From: Mercenaria mercenaria
Taxonomy: Eukaryota; Mollusca; Bivalvia; Venerida; Veneridae
Assembly (NCBI RefSeq): GCF_021730395.1
Contig: NC_069373.1
Location: 43,924,501 to 43,988,500, forward strand
Direction of reading: 5' to 3'
Length of the DNA: 64,000 nt
Below are positions 11,419 through 24,700 of the stretch, one piece after another. The number at the start of each line of letters is the position of its first letter. Within the stretch, counting starts at the first letter, position 1. The translations under genes were made by a program, and so were the position numbers. The notes beneath the pieces were generated by a model. It saw only the letters and a program-made list of their open reading frames with translations. It made no database searches and was not told the origin of the DNA.

Positions 11419-14255
11419 ATATATGATACTGGGTGATTTCTTTCAGCCCTTACAAAACTCATCCGTATAGGACTCAACGCAAATGAGGACCTCACACGGT
11501 ATTACAAGCCTTAGTAATTCAGGCTACTATGACTTAGGTTTTTGTCCTGATCAGGCATTCCAAACATATCAGTGTGTATTAAGCTGTTGATTTACCATTT
11601 GAGGGGTTTTAAGTGACTGCCGAATCGGTTCCATGTTTAGGGTAGGATGAGGGTATGAAATTGGAGTAACAAGTTAATATTTACAGAGAAAATGTTACCA
11701 TGGATTACATATGAAAGATATATTACACTATATCAGCTTTCACAAAACGCATCCGTATACGACTCAACGCAGGCAGGAACCGCACACGTCATTACAAGCC
11801 TTTGTAATATCGGGCTACTGTGACTTTTATGTTTGCCCCTCTGTCATTGAAGATATATCTTTGAAATTAATATTATGATCTACAATTTAAGAGTTTTCAC
11901 TGCCAATTCGGTACATTGGTTAGGGCAGGGTGACGGTATCAATTTGGAGTAAAAATTAATATTTACAAAGCAAATGTTACTATTCGTTGCATATGAAAAA
12001 TATATGATACTGGGTGATTTCTTTCAGCCCTTACAAAACTCATCCGTATAGGACTCAACGCAAATGAGGACCTCACACGGTATTACAAGCCTTAGTAATT
12101 CAGGCTACTATGACTTAGGTTTTTGTTCTGATCAGGCATTCCAAACATATCTGTGTGTATTAAGCTGTTGATTTACCATTTGAGGGGCTTTAAGTGACTG
12201 CCGAATCGGTTCCATGTTTAGGGTAGGATGAGGGTATGACATTGGAGTAACTAATTAATATTTACAGAGAAAATGTTACCATGGATTACATATGAAAGAT
12301 ATATTACACTATATCAGCCGCAGGCAGGAACCGCACACGTCATTACAAGCCTTTGTTATATCGGGCTACTGTGACTTTTATGTTTGCCCCTCTATCATTG
12401 AAGATATATCTTTGAAATTAATATTATGATCTACAATTTAAGAGTTTTCACTGCCAGTTCGGTACATTGTTTAGGACAGGGTGACGGTATCAATTTGAAG
12501 AAAAATTTAAGATTTACCTAGCAAATGTTACTATTCGTTGCCTATGAAAAATATATGATACTGGGTGATTTCTTTCAGCTTTCACAAAACTCTTCCGTAA
12601 AGGACTTAACGCAAATGAGGATCTTTGTTTTTTTTGTTGGATTTAACGTCGCACCGACATATGATAGGTCATATGGCGACTTTCCAGCTTTAATGGTGGA
12701 GGAAGACCCCAGGTGCCCCTCCGTGCATTATTTCATCACGAGCGGGCACCTGGGTAGAACCACCGACCTTCCGTAAGCCAGCTGGATGGCTTCCTCACAT
12801 GAAGAATTCAATACCCCGAGTGAGGCTCGAACCCACATCGATGAGGGGCAAGTGATTTGAAGTCAGCGGCCTTAACCACTCGGCCACGGAGTCCCCTGCA
12901 AATGAGGATCTCGCACGATATTACGTGCCTTAGTAATTCAGGCTACTATTTCTTAAGTTTTTGTCCTTATCTGGCAGGTTGCCGGTATGATTTTGAGTAA
13001 CATATTAATATCTATAGAGCAAATGTTACTATCGGTTGCATATGAAAAATATATTTTACAAGTTGCATATGAAAAATATATTTTACAAGTTATTTTTTTT
13101 TTTGCTTTCACAAAACACATCCGTATATACGACTCAACGCAGGTAGGACTTGCACACGATATTACAAGCCGGCTACTGTGACTTATGTGTTTTTCCTCTC
13201 TATCATTGAAGATATATCTAACTAAGATTGTGATCTACAGTTTGAGGGGCTTTACTACCGACACAGTTTATTGGTTAGGGCAGGGTGACGGTATCAATTT
13301 GGAGTAAACTTTAATATTTACAGATCAAATGTTACTATACGTTGCATGTAGACAATATATGATACTGGGTTATTTCTTTCAGATTTCACAAACCTCATCC
13401 CTATAGGACATCATCCGATAGTACAAGCCTTAGTGATTCGGGCTGCAATGAGCAAAGTTTTTGTCCTTATCTGGCATTGAAAACACATATCTTTGTACTA
13501 AGCTTCTGATCTACCATTTGATGGACTTTGCTGTCGAATCGGCTCAGTGCTTAGGGGAGGTTGACAGTATCAATATCGATTAACTACATGTAATTAATGA
13601 TTACAGAGCAAATATTACAATAAATTGCATATGAAAGATCTATTTCACAATTTTGTTCAGCTTTCACAAAATAAATCCGTAGAAAGAAACTGCCCATGAT
13701 TTTACACGCCTTTGATAAATCGGGCTACTGTCTTTTATGTGTTTTTCCATCTCTATCATTGAAGATATAATCTTTAAAATCAAGATTGCGATCTACAATT
13801 TGAGTGGCTTCAATGCAGATTCAGTTCATTGGTTAGGGCAGGCCGACGTTATCAATTTGGAGTAAAATTTAATATTCACAGAGCAGATGTATCCATACTT
13901 ATCTACATTGTATATATGAAAGTTTTGTCGTACTTACGGTGATATCTTTCAGCTTTCATAAAACTCATCCGTATAGGTCTCAACGTAAATGAGGACCTCA
14001 TACTATATTACAATACTTATTTATTCGGGCGACTGTGACTTAAGTTTTTGCCAATATCTGACATTGAACACATATCTGTGTATTAAGCTTTTGATCTACC
14101 ATTTGAGGGGCTTTACAGCGTTTACGGGAGGGCGATGTTATCAATTTGGAGTAACAAAAGAATATTTTAAAAAGCAGGTTGAATATGAAAGATATATTCC
14201 ATCAGTTAATTTTTTCTCCTTTCAAAAAACGAATCCGTATACGACACGTAGTAAA
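11419..14255. repeat. Dimeric satellite array, block 1
   Basis: About ten monomers of roughly 290 bp. Two monomer types alternate: type A carries CTCATCCGTATAGGACTCAA and AAATGAGGACCTCACAC; type B carries CGCATCCGTATACGACTCAA and AGGTAGGAACCGCACAC followed by ATCATTGAAGATATATC. The dimer starting near 11425 is repeated at 12006, a period of 581 bp, nearly identical except for a deletion of about 32 bp. Monomers decay toward 14255. One monomer is split by a SINE at 12625-12897. Confidence 0.85.
12625..12897 (-). mobile_element. tRNA-derived SINE inserted in satellite
   Basis: Read on the minus strand, the head has a box A-like TGGCCGAGTGGTTAAGG and a box B-like GGGTTCGAGCC, as in Ser/Leu-type tRNAs. 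The body follows, and a T-rich run at the plus-strand left end represents the A-rich tail. A 14-bp target duplication (GCAAATGAGGATCT) flanks it at 12611-12624 and 12898-12911. Sister copies lie at 30975-31170, 34723-34941 and 35697-35943. Confidence 0.85.
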
Positions 14256-14750
14256 TTATCGATCCCAGCATAATCTTGACCGCTGGCCGTACCTAGGCGG
14301 TGCCCTGCTGTTTTTTTTCTTTGTTATGTGTATGTGTATTTGTGCGTGTTTGTTATGGGCGGTGCCCCACAATGTTGTTTTTCTTATTTTTCTGTTTGTT
14401 TATCTATGTATGTTAGTTGTGGATGTGTGGGTGTTTTGTACATGCGTGTCTGCGACGTTGTAGGAATACTGCGTTTAAGGAACGTGGCTTTTCCTATTGG
14501 ATATTCATCTTTACTCCACCTTCCCCCTGCATCCGACCCTTTTATCTACCCCTTACCACCCCATCCACATTTTTCTGTATTTTGTATATATTTATAATGT
14601 ACTTTTTGTTGGATTTTTGAAGCAATCCGTCTATAATATTTTTCCGTTACAGCTTCTTTTTGTTGTGGGCCTACTTTGCGATGCGTGGCTCTATGGCTGT
14701 GTTTGGGGTGCTCTGTGCTTCCGGGAAATCTGTCCTCACATCTTGTCTTT
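14256..14750. repeat. Spacer-specific sequence, probable dispersed repeat
   Basis: Starts near GGCCGTACCTAGGCGGTGCC and is T-rich with many GTGT steps. It is absent from the parallel spacer at 18360. An open frame across 14497-14970 has no recognisable domain and runs into duplicated spacer DNA, so I do not call a gene. It may be an inserted element of unknown type. Confidence 0.35.
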
Positions 14751-15738
14751 TGTGGTCCTGGCACCGTTTGGGAGCCCAGATAGCAAATTGCATTTACATA
14801 ACTTATATACATTGATTTTTGATAGGGAAAAGTTCATTTGCCATGAGGAGACACTGTTAATCAATATTAAAGGAAATGACCTAATTGCTATATTTTACAT
14901 CCCATCATACTATGATTTGGTTGTACGGTCAATATATCTCTTAGATATGCTGCCTTTATATATAGTGTAAACATTTGATATTCTATCTGGAGTTTCACTC
15001 ATTTAAAGATCTATATTGGGCAAGATACCTGAATTCCCGCTTCAGAATCCTGAGGATGAATGGGAATCAGTATAGCATGCTGACAAATGCAAGACCAAGT
15101 GTATTCAATGCGGACAAAAAAAACTAAAATTCGGAGCACAAATTTTCTTAGTTTTGGCCCTGCTGGTTTTCTGAGATGAATTTCAACGGCACGTCTATTT
15201 TATTAGTTATCAATAATGGGAATTTTTGTAACTATTCATTTGGATGAGCAAAATCTCAGGTTGAACCTTTGAAATAGTGAATCGTATTCACTGGCTTCAT
15301 AGAGATGGTCGTGGCTAAAACATTTATCTTAAGTACTCGTACTAGACGTAGATTAAATTGACAATACATTTATCAGTTAAAACCTTGCTGAAATAAAGTT
15401 CCAAAGTCGATATATGAGCCGCGCCATGAGAAAATCAACATAGTGGGTTTGCGACCAGCATGGATCCAGACCAACCTGCGCATCCGCGCAGTCTGGTCAG
15501 GATCCATGCTGTTCGCTAACAGTTTCTCCAATTCCAATAGGCTTTAAAAGCGAACAGCATGGAGCCTGACCAGACTGCGCGGACGCACAGGCTGGTCTGG
15601 ATCCATGCCGGTCGCAAACCCACTATGTTGGTTTTCCCATGGCACGGCTCATATGATTTTAAAGCACGATGAAAGCTAATACAAATTAGAATGCCTATAT
15701 GATAGGAAAATGTGTCTAGACTGTTAAACATGTTGTAT
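14751..15738. repeat. Spacer duplication, copy 1
   Basis: Starts TGTGGTCCTGGCACCG and matches 18360-19073 over its length, with many small differences, so this is an older duplication. It contains a hairpin MITE (15415-15651) that copy 2 lacks. A further partial echo of its right part (AGAGATGGTCGTAGCTAAATC) is at 15861 onward. Confidence 0.75.
15415..15651. mobile_element. TGAGCC-type hairpin MITE, full length
   Basis: A 237-bp foldback. Both arms carry the GACCAGCATGGATCCAGACC and CAGTCTGGTCAGGATCCATG modules in inverted order, and the ends are TGAGCC...GGCTCA. TA flanks both sides. The second spacer copy has an empty site near 18985, which confirms insertion. Other copies are at 21155, 43180, 50737, 54918 and 57729. 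Confidence 0.85.
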
Positions 15739-16017
15739 ATCGGCATAGTGGAGCCCAATCAAAGGTTACAGCGTAAATATGTATTGCTTATATATTCAAG
15801 TTACATAGAGCAAATTGTATGTTAAAACAATGAAATGGTAATCGAATGACTTGTTCAATAGAGATGGTCGTAGCTAAATCATTAATCTTGATACTAGTAG
15901 TCGGTTTAAGTGACCATACATTCGTCAGATCAAACTTATTTTAAAGAGAGCTGATATGTCGATAATGATCTGAAAGGGAAATAAAAGAGAACACAATCAA
16001 ATTAAAGAATGTTACAT

Positions 16018-17993
16018 AATGTTACTATACGTTGCATATGAAAAATATATGTCACTGGGTGATTTCTTTCAGCTTTGACCTCACAGGATACTAGCCTTGG
16101 TATATCGGGCTACTATGACCTACGTTTTTGTCCTTATTTGGCATTGAAAACATATCTGTGTATTAAGCTATTGATCTACAATTTGAGGGGCTTTACTGCC
16201 CTCTCGTTTCAGTGTTTAGGAGAGGATGACAGTATCAATTTGAAGCAACAAATTGTTATTAACAGAGCAAATGTTACTATAGGTTGCAAATGAAAGATAT
16301 ATGTCACTATAGTAAATTTATCAGCTTTCACTAAACACATCCGTATACGACTCAACGCAGGTAGGAACTGCACACGATATTACAAACCTTTCTAAAATCT
16401 GGCTTCTGCGACTTCTGTGTTTGTCCCTCCCTGTCGGTGTAGATATATCTTTAAAATTAAGAATGTGTTCTACAATTTATTTTAGGGTATTCATTTCAAA
16501 ATCAGTTCAATGGAAGGGTGACGGTAACAATTTTTAGTAAAATTTAACATTTACAAAGCAAATGTTACTATACGTTGCATGTGAAAAATATAAGGTACTG
16601 GGTGATTTCTTTCAGCTTTCGCAACACTCATCCGGACTAAAGACAATTTAGGACTTCACACGATATTACAAGCCTTAGTTATTTGGACTACTATAACCTA
16701 CGTTTTTGTCCTTATCTGGCATTGGAAACATAGCTATGTATCAAGCTTTAGGGGTTTTACGGCCGAATCGGTTCAGTGTTTAGGGCAGGATGACGGTATC
16801 AATTTGGAGTAACAATTTAATATTTACAGAGCAAATGTTACTATAGGTTCAATTAGGTTGCATATGAAAGATATATTTCGCTAGTTATTGTTTTCTCAGC
16901 CTTCACAAAAGGCATCCATACACGACTATACGCAGGTAGGAACCGCACATGATATTACAAGCCTTTGTTATATCGGGCTACTATAACCGATTTGTTTGTC
17001 CCTCTCTGTCATTGAAGATACATGTATATCTTTGAAATTAAGATTGTGGTCTACAATTTGAAGGGCTTCACTTCCGATTCATTTCATTGGTTAGGGCAGG
17101 GTGATGGTATCAGTTTGGAGTAAAATGTAATATTTACAGAGCAAATATTACTATACGCTGCATCCGTATATGGATCAACGCAGCTGAGGACCTCACACGA
17201 TATTGCAAGCCTAAGTTATTCGGACTACTATGACCTAAATTTTTGTCCTTATTTAGCATTGAAAACATATCTGCGTATTAAGCATTTGAAGGGTTTACTG
17301 CCGAATCGATTAAGTGTTTAGGGGAGGATGACGGTATCAGTTTGAAGTAAGAAATAAATATTTACAGAGGAAATGTTACTTTCGATTGCATATGAAAGAT
17401 ATATTTCACTAATTAATTTTTTTATCAGCTTTCACAAAACGCATCATTGTACGACCCATGTAGGAACCGCACACGATATTATAAGCTTTGTAATATCGGG
17501 CTATCATGGCTTATGTGCTTGACCCTTTCTATCATTGAAGATATATCTTTAAAATTAAGGTAATGATTTATAATTTGAGGGGCTTCTATTTCCATCCAGT
17601 CCATTGGTTAGGACAGGGTGACGGTTTGAATTTGGAGTAAAATTTGATATTGTCAGAGCTAATGTTATACGTTGCATATGAAAATTATATGATACTGGGT
17701 GATTTCTCTCAGCTTTCATAAAACTCATCCGTATAGGACTCAACACAAATCAGCTTACACAAAACGCATCCGTACACGACTCAACGCAGGTAGGAACCGC
17801 GCACGACATTACAAGCCTTTTTAATATCGGGCTACTGTGACTTCTGTATTTGTCCCTCTCTATCATTGGAGATATATCTTTGAAATTAAGACTGTGATCT
17901 ACTACTTGAGAGCCTTCAGTTTCGATTCAGTTCATTGGTTAGGCTAGGGTACGGTTCAATTTGGGGTAAAATTTAATATTTGCTGACTAAAGT
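16018..17993. repeat. Dimeric satellite array, block 2
   Basis: Same A/B monomer alternation as block 1 (TGGGTGATTTCTTTCAGC, CATCCGTATACGACTCAACG, GGGCTACTGTGACTT), but more diverged, with internal deletions around 17150 and 17750. Confidence 0.85.
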
Positions 17994-18359
17994 TATGTTG
18001 TTTATACACCAGTCCCTATGTGCTAGGGAGATGTGTCAAGAAGGTTACGCATTTGTATATCGAAATGGTGTAGCTTATGTTCAATCACAATTTGCAGCGT
18101 AGACATGTATTTTTGCAAGACTTTTGTTTAGAATGTTTAATACGCAGCAAATGTTTTTATTTTATATGTTAACCTTACAAAAGAATATAGGTGCCCGTTT
18201 ATCCAGTGGACAAATTAGTTTCATACTTTGTTGGATTTTTAAGTTCGTTTACCTATATTGGAATGCAAAATGTTACAGACAGGTATTAAGGTCGTTATGC
18301 TAGATTTACAGTGCCACCTTGATCATTAAGCTGTTTTGTTTGAATAAGGTGTAATGGTT
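17994..18359. other. Satellite-to-spacer junction
   Basis: No gene. 18020-18110 weakly resembles 15705-15790 of the first spacer (TGTGTC...GTATATCG...CAGCGTA..ATGTATT), so it is probably part of the old spacer duplication in a different order. Confidence 0.35.
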
Positions 18360-19073
18360 TGTGGTCCTGACACCGTTTGGGAGCCAAGATAGCAGATTGT
18401 ATTGACATAACATTTGATATGGAAAAGTTCATTCGTCTTGTGGAGGCACTGTTAATCAATATTAAAGGAAATGACCTTATTGCTATATTTTACATCTAAT
18501 CATACTATGATTTGTTTGTACGGGTAAAATATCTTCTTATATAGTGTAAACATTTGATATTCTATCTAGTGTTTCACTCATGTAAAGATCTATATTGGGC
18601 AAGAAATCTAGATCCCCGTTTCGGAAACCTAAAGATGAATGGGAATCAGTATATCATTCTGACAAATGCAAGACACGGTGTATTCAATGACGCTTATATT
18701 ATTACCGCAGTTCAAAATTCGGACCATAAACTAAAATTCTGAGCACGAATTCTTAGTTTTGCCCTTACTTGTTTTCTGGGCACGTTTATTTTGCTAGTTA
18801 CTTAGTACTGGTAATGGTGATTTTTGTAACTATTCATTTGGATCTCATTTTGAACATTTGAAATTGTGAATCCATAGAGATAGTCGTGGCTAAATCATTT
18901 ACTAAAGTACTGAAACTAGTTATAGATTAAATTGAATATACATTCATCAGTTAAAACCTTGCTAGATAAAGTTCCAATGTCGGTGTGTGATTTTAAAACA
19001 CAATGAAAGATAGCACAAATTACGAGTCTAGACATTTGCCTATATGATATGAAAATATGTCTAGAATGTTGTA
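18360..19073. repeat. Spacer duplication, copy 2 (empty MITE site)
   Basis: Counterpart of 14751-15738. At about 18982-18992 it reads straight through TGTGTGATTTTAAAA, where copy 1 carries the hairpin MITE. Confidence 0.75.
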
Positions 19074-19256
19074 CTGCGTGATTTCTTTCAGCTTTTACAA
19101 AACTCATAGGACTCAACGCAAATGAGGACCTTACACGATATTATATGCCTAGGTAATTCGGGCTACTAAGACCCAAGATTTTGTCCTGATCTGACTGTGT
19201 ATTAAGCTTTTGGTCTACCATTTGAGGGGCTTCACTGGCGAATCGATTTCAGTGTT
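19071..19256. repeat. Satellite fragment, block 3
   Basis: A single type A monomer fragment (GTGATTTCTTTCAGC, ACTCAACGCAAATGAGGACC) directly after spacer copy 2. Confidence 0.75.
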
Positions 19257-21154
19257 TCGTCATCTATAACCTCTATAAGTACAGCACCATCGGGTTGTAT
19301 GCGTACCACTTGAACAGGTGTGCGTAACCAAATATTCATCTGCTCATCCGGACATATTTCTGTTTTGTTAAGTTTTCTTGTTTAGTTATTTCTGTTTTGT
19401 TAAGTTTCCTTTCCTTAAGTTTTGTTTTTACAAAAAGATTATTTGTTTTATACAGTCATTAACTCTTACCCTGCATTACAGCAACAATTTCTAACCAGTG
19501 CAAATCATTACTAACCTGCAACAACATGTCCGATACTGTTAAAGTTTAGACTCTAAATTTTAAGTTAATCTTTCCGGTGAAAACAGTACTGTACATATTC
19601 TGAATGATAGACAAATTTGATAATAAGCTGAAGTAGGGTAAGGATTCATGTTGCTTCCAACAATTCCAGAAATAAAGTATAGAACGTATTTCAATATTGT
19701 TTGCTTAGTGTTATCATCTTTTAAGCACCAAAGGCTCAAAGTGAGCTTTTGTGATTGTTAGGTGTCCGTCGTGTTCTAAACACAGTCTTCTTCAGAACTA
19801 CTGTCCTCATTTATACAAAACTTCACAGAGGCCCCTTTCAACATTGGCAAAAGATTTATAATACAGGTTTCTGCACATATATAACTTGTGCTTCAGTTAC
19901 ATCACGCCGACCATCTTTTTTAAAGATATTTCTTGTTTAAATTACATCTATTCCAGTGACTTTTTTTAGGTAAACAAACGGAAAACATTTGATTGTTTCA
20001 AAAAAAATATAGTTCGGCATAAAAATAAAAAAGACAGATATCAATTTCTATAAAGTCTTTTCAAAAGTGATATCATATGCTTTTGTGGTCAATCGGTGTT
20101 ATCCGTTCGAATACGTTTTTACCATATGTAGTTTTGGTATATGAAGGAGACAGTAAACAATTTACCGCTGCGAGTGTCGGAATGTCCCGGATGAATTTAC
20201 AAACAAGATGCAGTTTACAGAGTGTATATTTGTATTTTGAAATAAAACTAATTGCTAGAACTGAAGTTTCAGTGGCAAGAATTGAGTTTCAGTTATTGAG
20301 TGGAAATTAGTTTAGTAGCCTTGATCTTGAAATTATGCATTGTGTACACTACGGTAGCGCTTTCATACTGTCGAACTGACGGAATGTGTGACGTCACGCT
20401 CTATGTATAGAATGGAAATTATGACGTAGTGACTTGCAGATGCGAATACACGCCTTCGTTGAGCTAGCTTAAAGTGGAGCTGTCGTTTTGACAGGGGCAT
20501 TAGGAAAATTGGAATAGTGAAAAAAGCGGTATGGATGGCAGATATTTTCAAATTGTACAGAGTTACCGGAGTAGGAGACCGCGTAGCATATATACTATTA
20601 TTTGCAGGAAATTTTCTGCAGCGATTTGAAAATTGGCAAATTATGCTTATCCGTCATCAGATTTCGCGATCGGAAGAGCAGAAAGTTCAAGCCAGTTTTG
20701 TAAATTGAAAACTAGATATAAGACATATATTGCAGATGGTTTGTAATGATACACATATAGTCACGTTAATATTGCAATACATTTATTTCAAGTGTCTGAT
20801 TAGTTTAAACATAGTTTATTTCAAACAAAATTGCAATATTTACAATTCATGATACATGGTACATAAGATAATGCCTGAAAAAGGATCAGAGCCGAAAGCA
20901 ACAGCTTAAGTGTCTGATTACAGACATTTGTGTGTGGTTTTGAAAATTAAGTAGACGCATGTAGTCCGAGAAGCTGTGAAAACTGTTTACTGGTTGTAAG
21001 GGAAATCATTGTTGGTATGGGCTTTATTTACGACCGACAAATACCCGGAAATAACAGACGAAAATACGAACTCGTGCGGAAACTGCCGATTGTCATTATG
21101 GGTTCATTACTTTAAGTGGATAGCCTTTGAATTTGTCACCAAGAAATCTATATT
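19257..21154. other. No gene recognised
   Basis: AT-rich DNA downstream of the C1q-domain gene. Open frames are short and show no domain. Confidence 0.4.
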
Positions 21155-21250
21155 TGAGCCGCGCCATGAGAAAACCAACATCCGCGCAGTCTGGCCAGGA
21201 TCCATGCTGGTCGCAAAGCCACTTTGTTGGTTTTCACGTGGCGCGGCTCA
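21155..21250. mobile_element. TGAGCC-type hairpin MITE, shortened
   Basis: Keeps both ends (TGAGCCGCGCC and GGCGCGGCTCA) but lost most of the centre. TT stands on both sides. Confidence 0.75.
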
Positions 21251-21762
21251 TTTGTCAACATATTTCACAAATTGCACATAATGAACGATTATTTACTTAA
21301 TGGACACAGCCACTCCTCACAAATTTAGACACAGTTTGTGAAGTTCGAAAAGTTCAAATAAATTGTTCGTGTCAATGATTACGCTTGCAGCCCAAGATAA
21401 TTTTATCATTTTTGACTTGTCTAAATTTAAAACATGTAATTACTATTGTTATAAAACAATTTTGGGTACAAATTCGGTTAATTAATTTTAAAAAAAAGTA
21501 TATGGGTCTGTACATTTCTGGTTTTGTTGTTTTGGCGAAAGAGAGTTTTCAAGATGCCAAACCTGGCTAAGTTTGTCCTAAAAATACCGAACAACTAAAC
21601 TGAAAACGTTTTAATTGCTGCAATAACGAACTGAATTTTCAATTGTCAGTTTGTCCTACGGATATGACATAATAATATACAGAAAAAATAAGTATGTATT
21701 ACAGTGCAGTGAAGGCAGTAAAGAGTTCTGATATGTATTTCAATCTGCCTTTTTGAATTCAC

Positions 21763-24700
21763 TCAGTCGGCATTAAGGAGAACTCCAGAAAATCTTGACA
21801 TAGTGTCAAGGTAGGCAGATGTTCCACCAATATCTGTTGAGTATATTTCGTCTCCAGCTTCAGCATGAACTACAGCGCTATCCGATCCGGACTCATGCTC
21901 CTTAATACCAACTCCTGTGTAAGGCCGTGCAATCTGTACTCCATTCTTATAAACATATAGTGTCACCCATCCAATTTTGTCCCCTAGGACATTGCAGGAA
22001 AATAGATACAACCCAGCTACGGGACAGCGGAATATTCCAGTTGTTGTGCTGTATGCATTTCCTATGTTGGTTGTGACAACGCCAAACTTCACAACCTCCC
22101 CCTTTTCAGATAACGGTATATGTCTGCCGATTCTACCAGAAAAAGCAACCTGCCTCTTGTTGTTGGATGTCTCGGCTGCAAAAAAACAAGAAGACCATGG
22201 TGGTCCTGAATCGCTCACCTGTCCCCAATTGACCCAGTTTTGAACTGAGTATGACGTCGTTTTTTCTATTATTTGACATAGTGACCTAGTTTTTGAGCTC
22301 ATGTGACCTAGTTTTGAACTTGACCTAGATATCATCAAGATAAAATTTCTGATCAATTTTCATGAAGATCCATTGAAAAATATGGCCTCTAGAGAGGTCA
22401 CAAGGTTTTTCTATTATTTGACCTAATGACCTAGTTTTTGTCGGCATATGACCCAGTTTTGAACTTGACCTAGATATCATTGAGGTGAACATTCTGACCA
22501 ACTTTCATGAAGATCCATTCAAAAGTATGGCATCTAGAGAGGTCGCAAGGTTTTTCTATTTTTAGACCTACTGACCTAGTTTTTGACCGCAGTTGAACCA
22601 GTTTTGAACTTGACCTAAATATCATTAAGATGAACATTCAAACCAACTTTCATATAGATCCCATGAAAAATTTGGCCTCTAGAGAGGTCTCAAGGTTTTT
22701 CTATTATTTGACCCACTGACCTAGTTTTTGTCGGCATGTGACCCAGTTTCAAACTTAACCTAGATATCATCAAGGTGAACATTCTCATTAATTTTCATGA
22801 AGATCTCATGAAAAATATGGCCTCTAGATAGAGAGGTCACAAGGTTTTTCTATTTTTAGACCTACTGACCAAGTTTTTGATCGCAGTTAACCCAATTTCG
22901 AACTTGACCTAGATATCATCAAGATGAACATTCAGACCAACTTTCATACAGATCCCATGAAAAATATGGCCCTTAGAGAGGTCACAATGTTTTCTATTAT
23001 TTGACCTAATGACCTAGTTTTTGTCGGCATATGATCAGTTTCGAGCTTGACCTAGATATCACACAGATGAACATTCTGACCAATTTTCATGAAGATCCAT
23101 TTAAAAGTATGGCCTCTTGAGAGGTCACAAGGTTTTTCTATTTTTAGACCTACTGACCTAGTTTTTGACCGCAGTTGACCCAGTTTCAAACTTGACCTAA
23201 ATATCATCAAGATGAACATTCAGACCAACTTTCATACAAATCCCATGAAAAATTTGGCCTCTAGAGAGGTCACAAGGTTTTTATTATTATTTGACCTACT
23301 GACCTAGTTTTTGTCGGCATGTAACCAAGTTTCAAATTTGACCTAGATATCATCAAGGTGAACATTCTGACTAATTTTCATGAAGATCCATTCAAAAGTA
23401 TGGCCTCTAGAGAGGTCACAAGGTTTTTGTATTTTTAGACCTACTGACCTAGTTTTTGACCGCAGTTAACCCAGTTTCAAACTTGATCTAGATATCATCA
23501 AGATAAACATTCTGATCAACTTTCATACAGATCCCTTGAAAAATATGGCCTCTAGAGAGGTCACAATGTTTTTCTATTATTTGACCTACTGACCTAGTTT
23601 TTGTCGGCACTTAATCCAGTTTCAAACTTGACCTAGATATCATCACGATAAACATTCTGACTAATTTTCATGAAGATCCATTGAAAAATATGGCCTCTAG
23701 AGAGGTCACAAGGTTTTTCTATTTTTAGACTTACTGACCTAGTTTTGGATGGCACATGACCCAGTTTCGAACCTGACCTAGATATCATCAAGATGAACAT
23801 TCAGACCAACTTTCATAAAGATCCCATAAAAAATGTGACCTCTAGAGTGGTCACAAGCAAAAGTTTACGGACGAACTAACGGACGGACGCACGGACGACG
23901 GACGCTGCGCGATCACAAAAGCTCACCTTGTCACTTTGTGACAGGTGAGCTGAAAATCAACCAAAAACTGTATTTTATCTGGCGCTAGATATGTTTTATA
24001 ATATCATCAACATATACACATGTCAAACGGAAATAAATTAAACAGGTTAGTCAACCATTTTTGTCTTCAAAGTTTATTTCATATAACTCTCAGTTTGTAC
24101 ACATACAAAAACATGAGACAATACATTCATATAACTAAGACATAATACATGATACATGGATGGCAACAATATTTAATCAAAGCACTGAGAAAACTGATGT
24201 GGGCAGTGGTTGACAGCTTCTGGTAATGGGCATGAACAGTTAGCTTTAGTTTGGTGATTCTAGGGTTTTAAACTACTTTTGATTAATAAGCATTTCCAAC
24301 ATTTTTTTACCAAATCAAGGGTTAAAACTCTGCTTTGACTCTGTCAAAGGGGATAAAATAACATATGAGCAAAGCTCATGTGCCTATTGAAAATTTTGTG
24401 AGGTTTGGTTAATCTTGCTCAAAATCTTTTTTGAATTATAAGCATTTTTAACAAATCAATGGGAAAACACTCTGCCTTTACTGGAACAGTAAATGTGAGC
24501 AAAGGTAATGGACTTATTGATAATTATGTGATGTTATACAAAAGCTTGTAGAACACTTGCATGAAGTAACTGATAAGGAACAGAAACTATTTGGTCACTG
24601 ACATTTGACGTATTGATTTTAAATCAATAATTATGGGTCATTTACCAGTCTTAAATGACTACCGTACCAAATGTGATCTTAGACCAAAGCATTATCTAGT

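Noticed and set aside
12815-12897. Minus-strand Ser/Leu-like tRNA gene
   Set aside because: Part of a SINE with a 14-bp target duplication; the same head occurs at 34860-34941.
14497-14970. 157-codon open frame
   Set aside because: It crosses from unassigned T-rich DNA into a duplicated spacer whose second copy is not open. No domain.
22176-22356. N-terminal extension of the C1q exon frame
   Set aside because: The extra residues come from the tandem-repeat element. A strong acceptor (TTTTTTTGCAG) marks the true exon start at 22175.
22200-23950. CRISPR-like array
   Set aside because: The units are contiguous 145-bp tandem repeats without unique spacers, in eukaryotic DNA.
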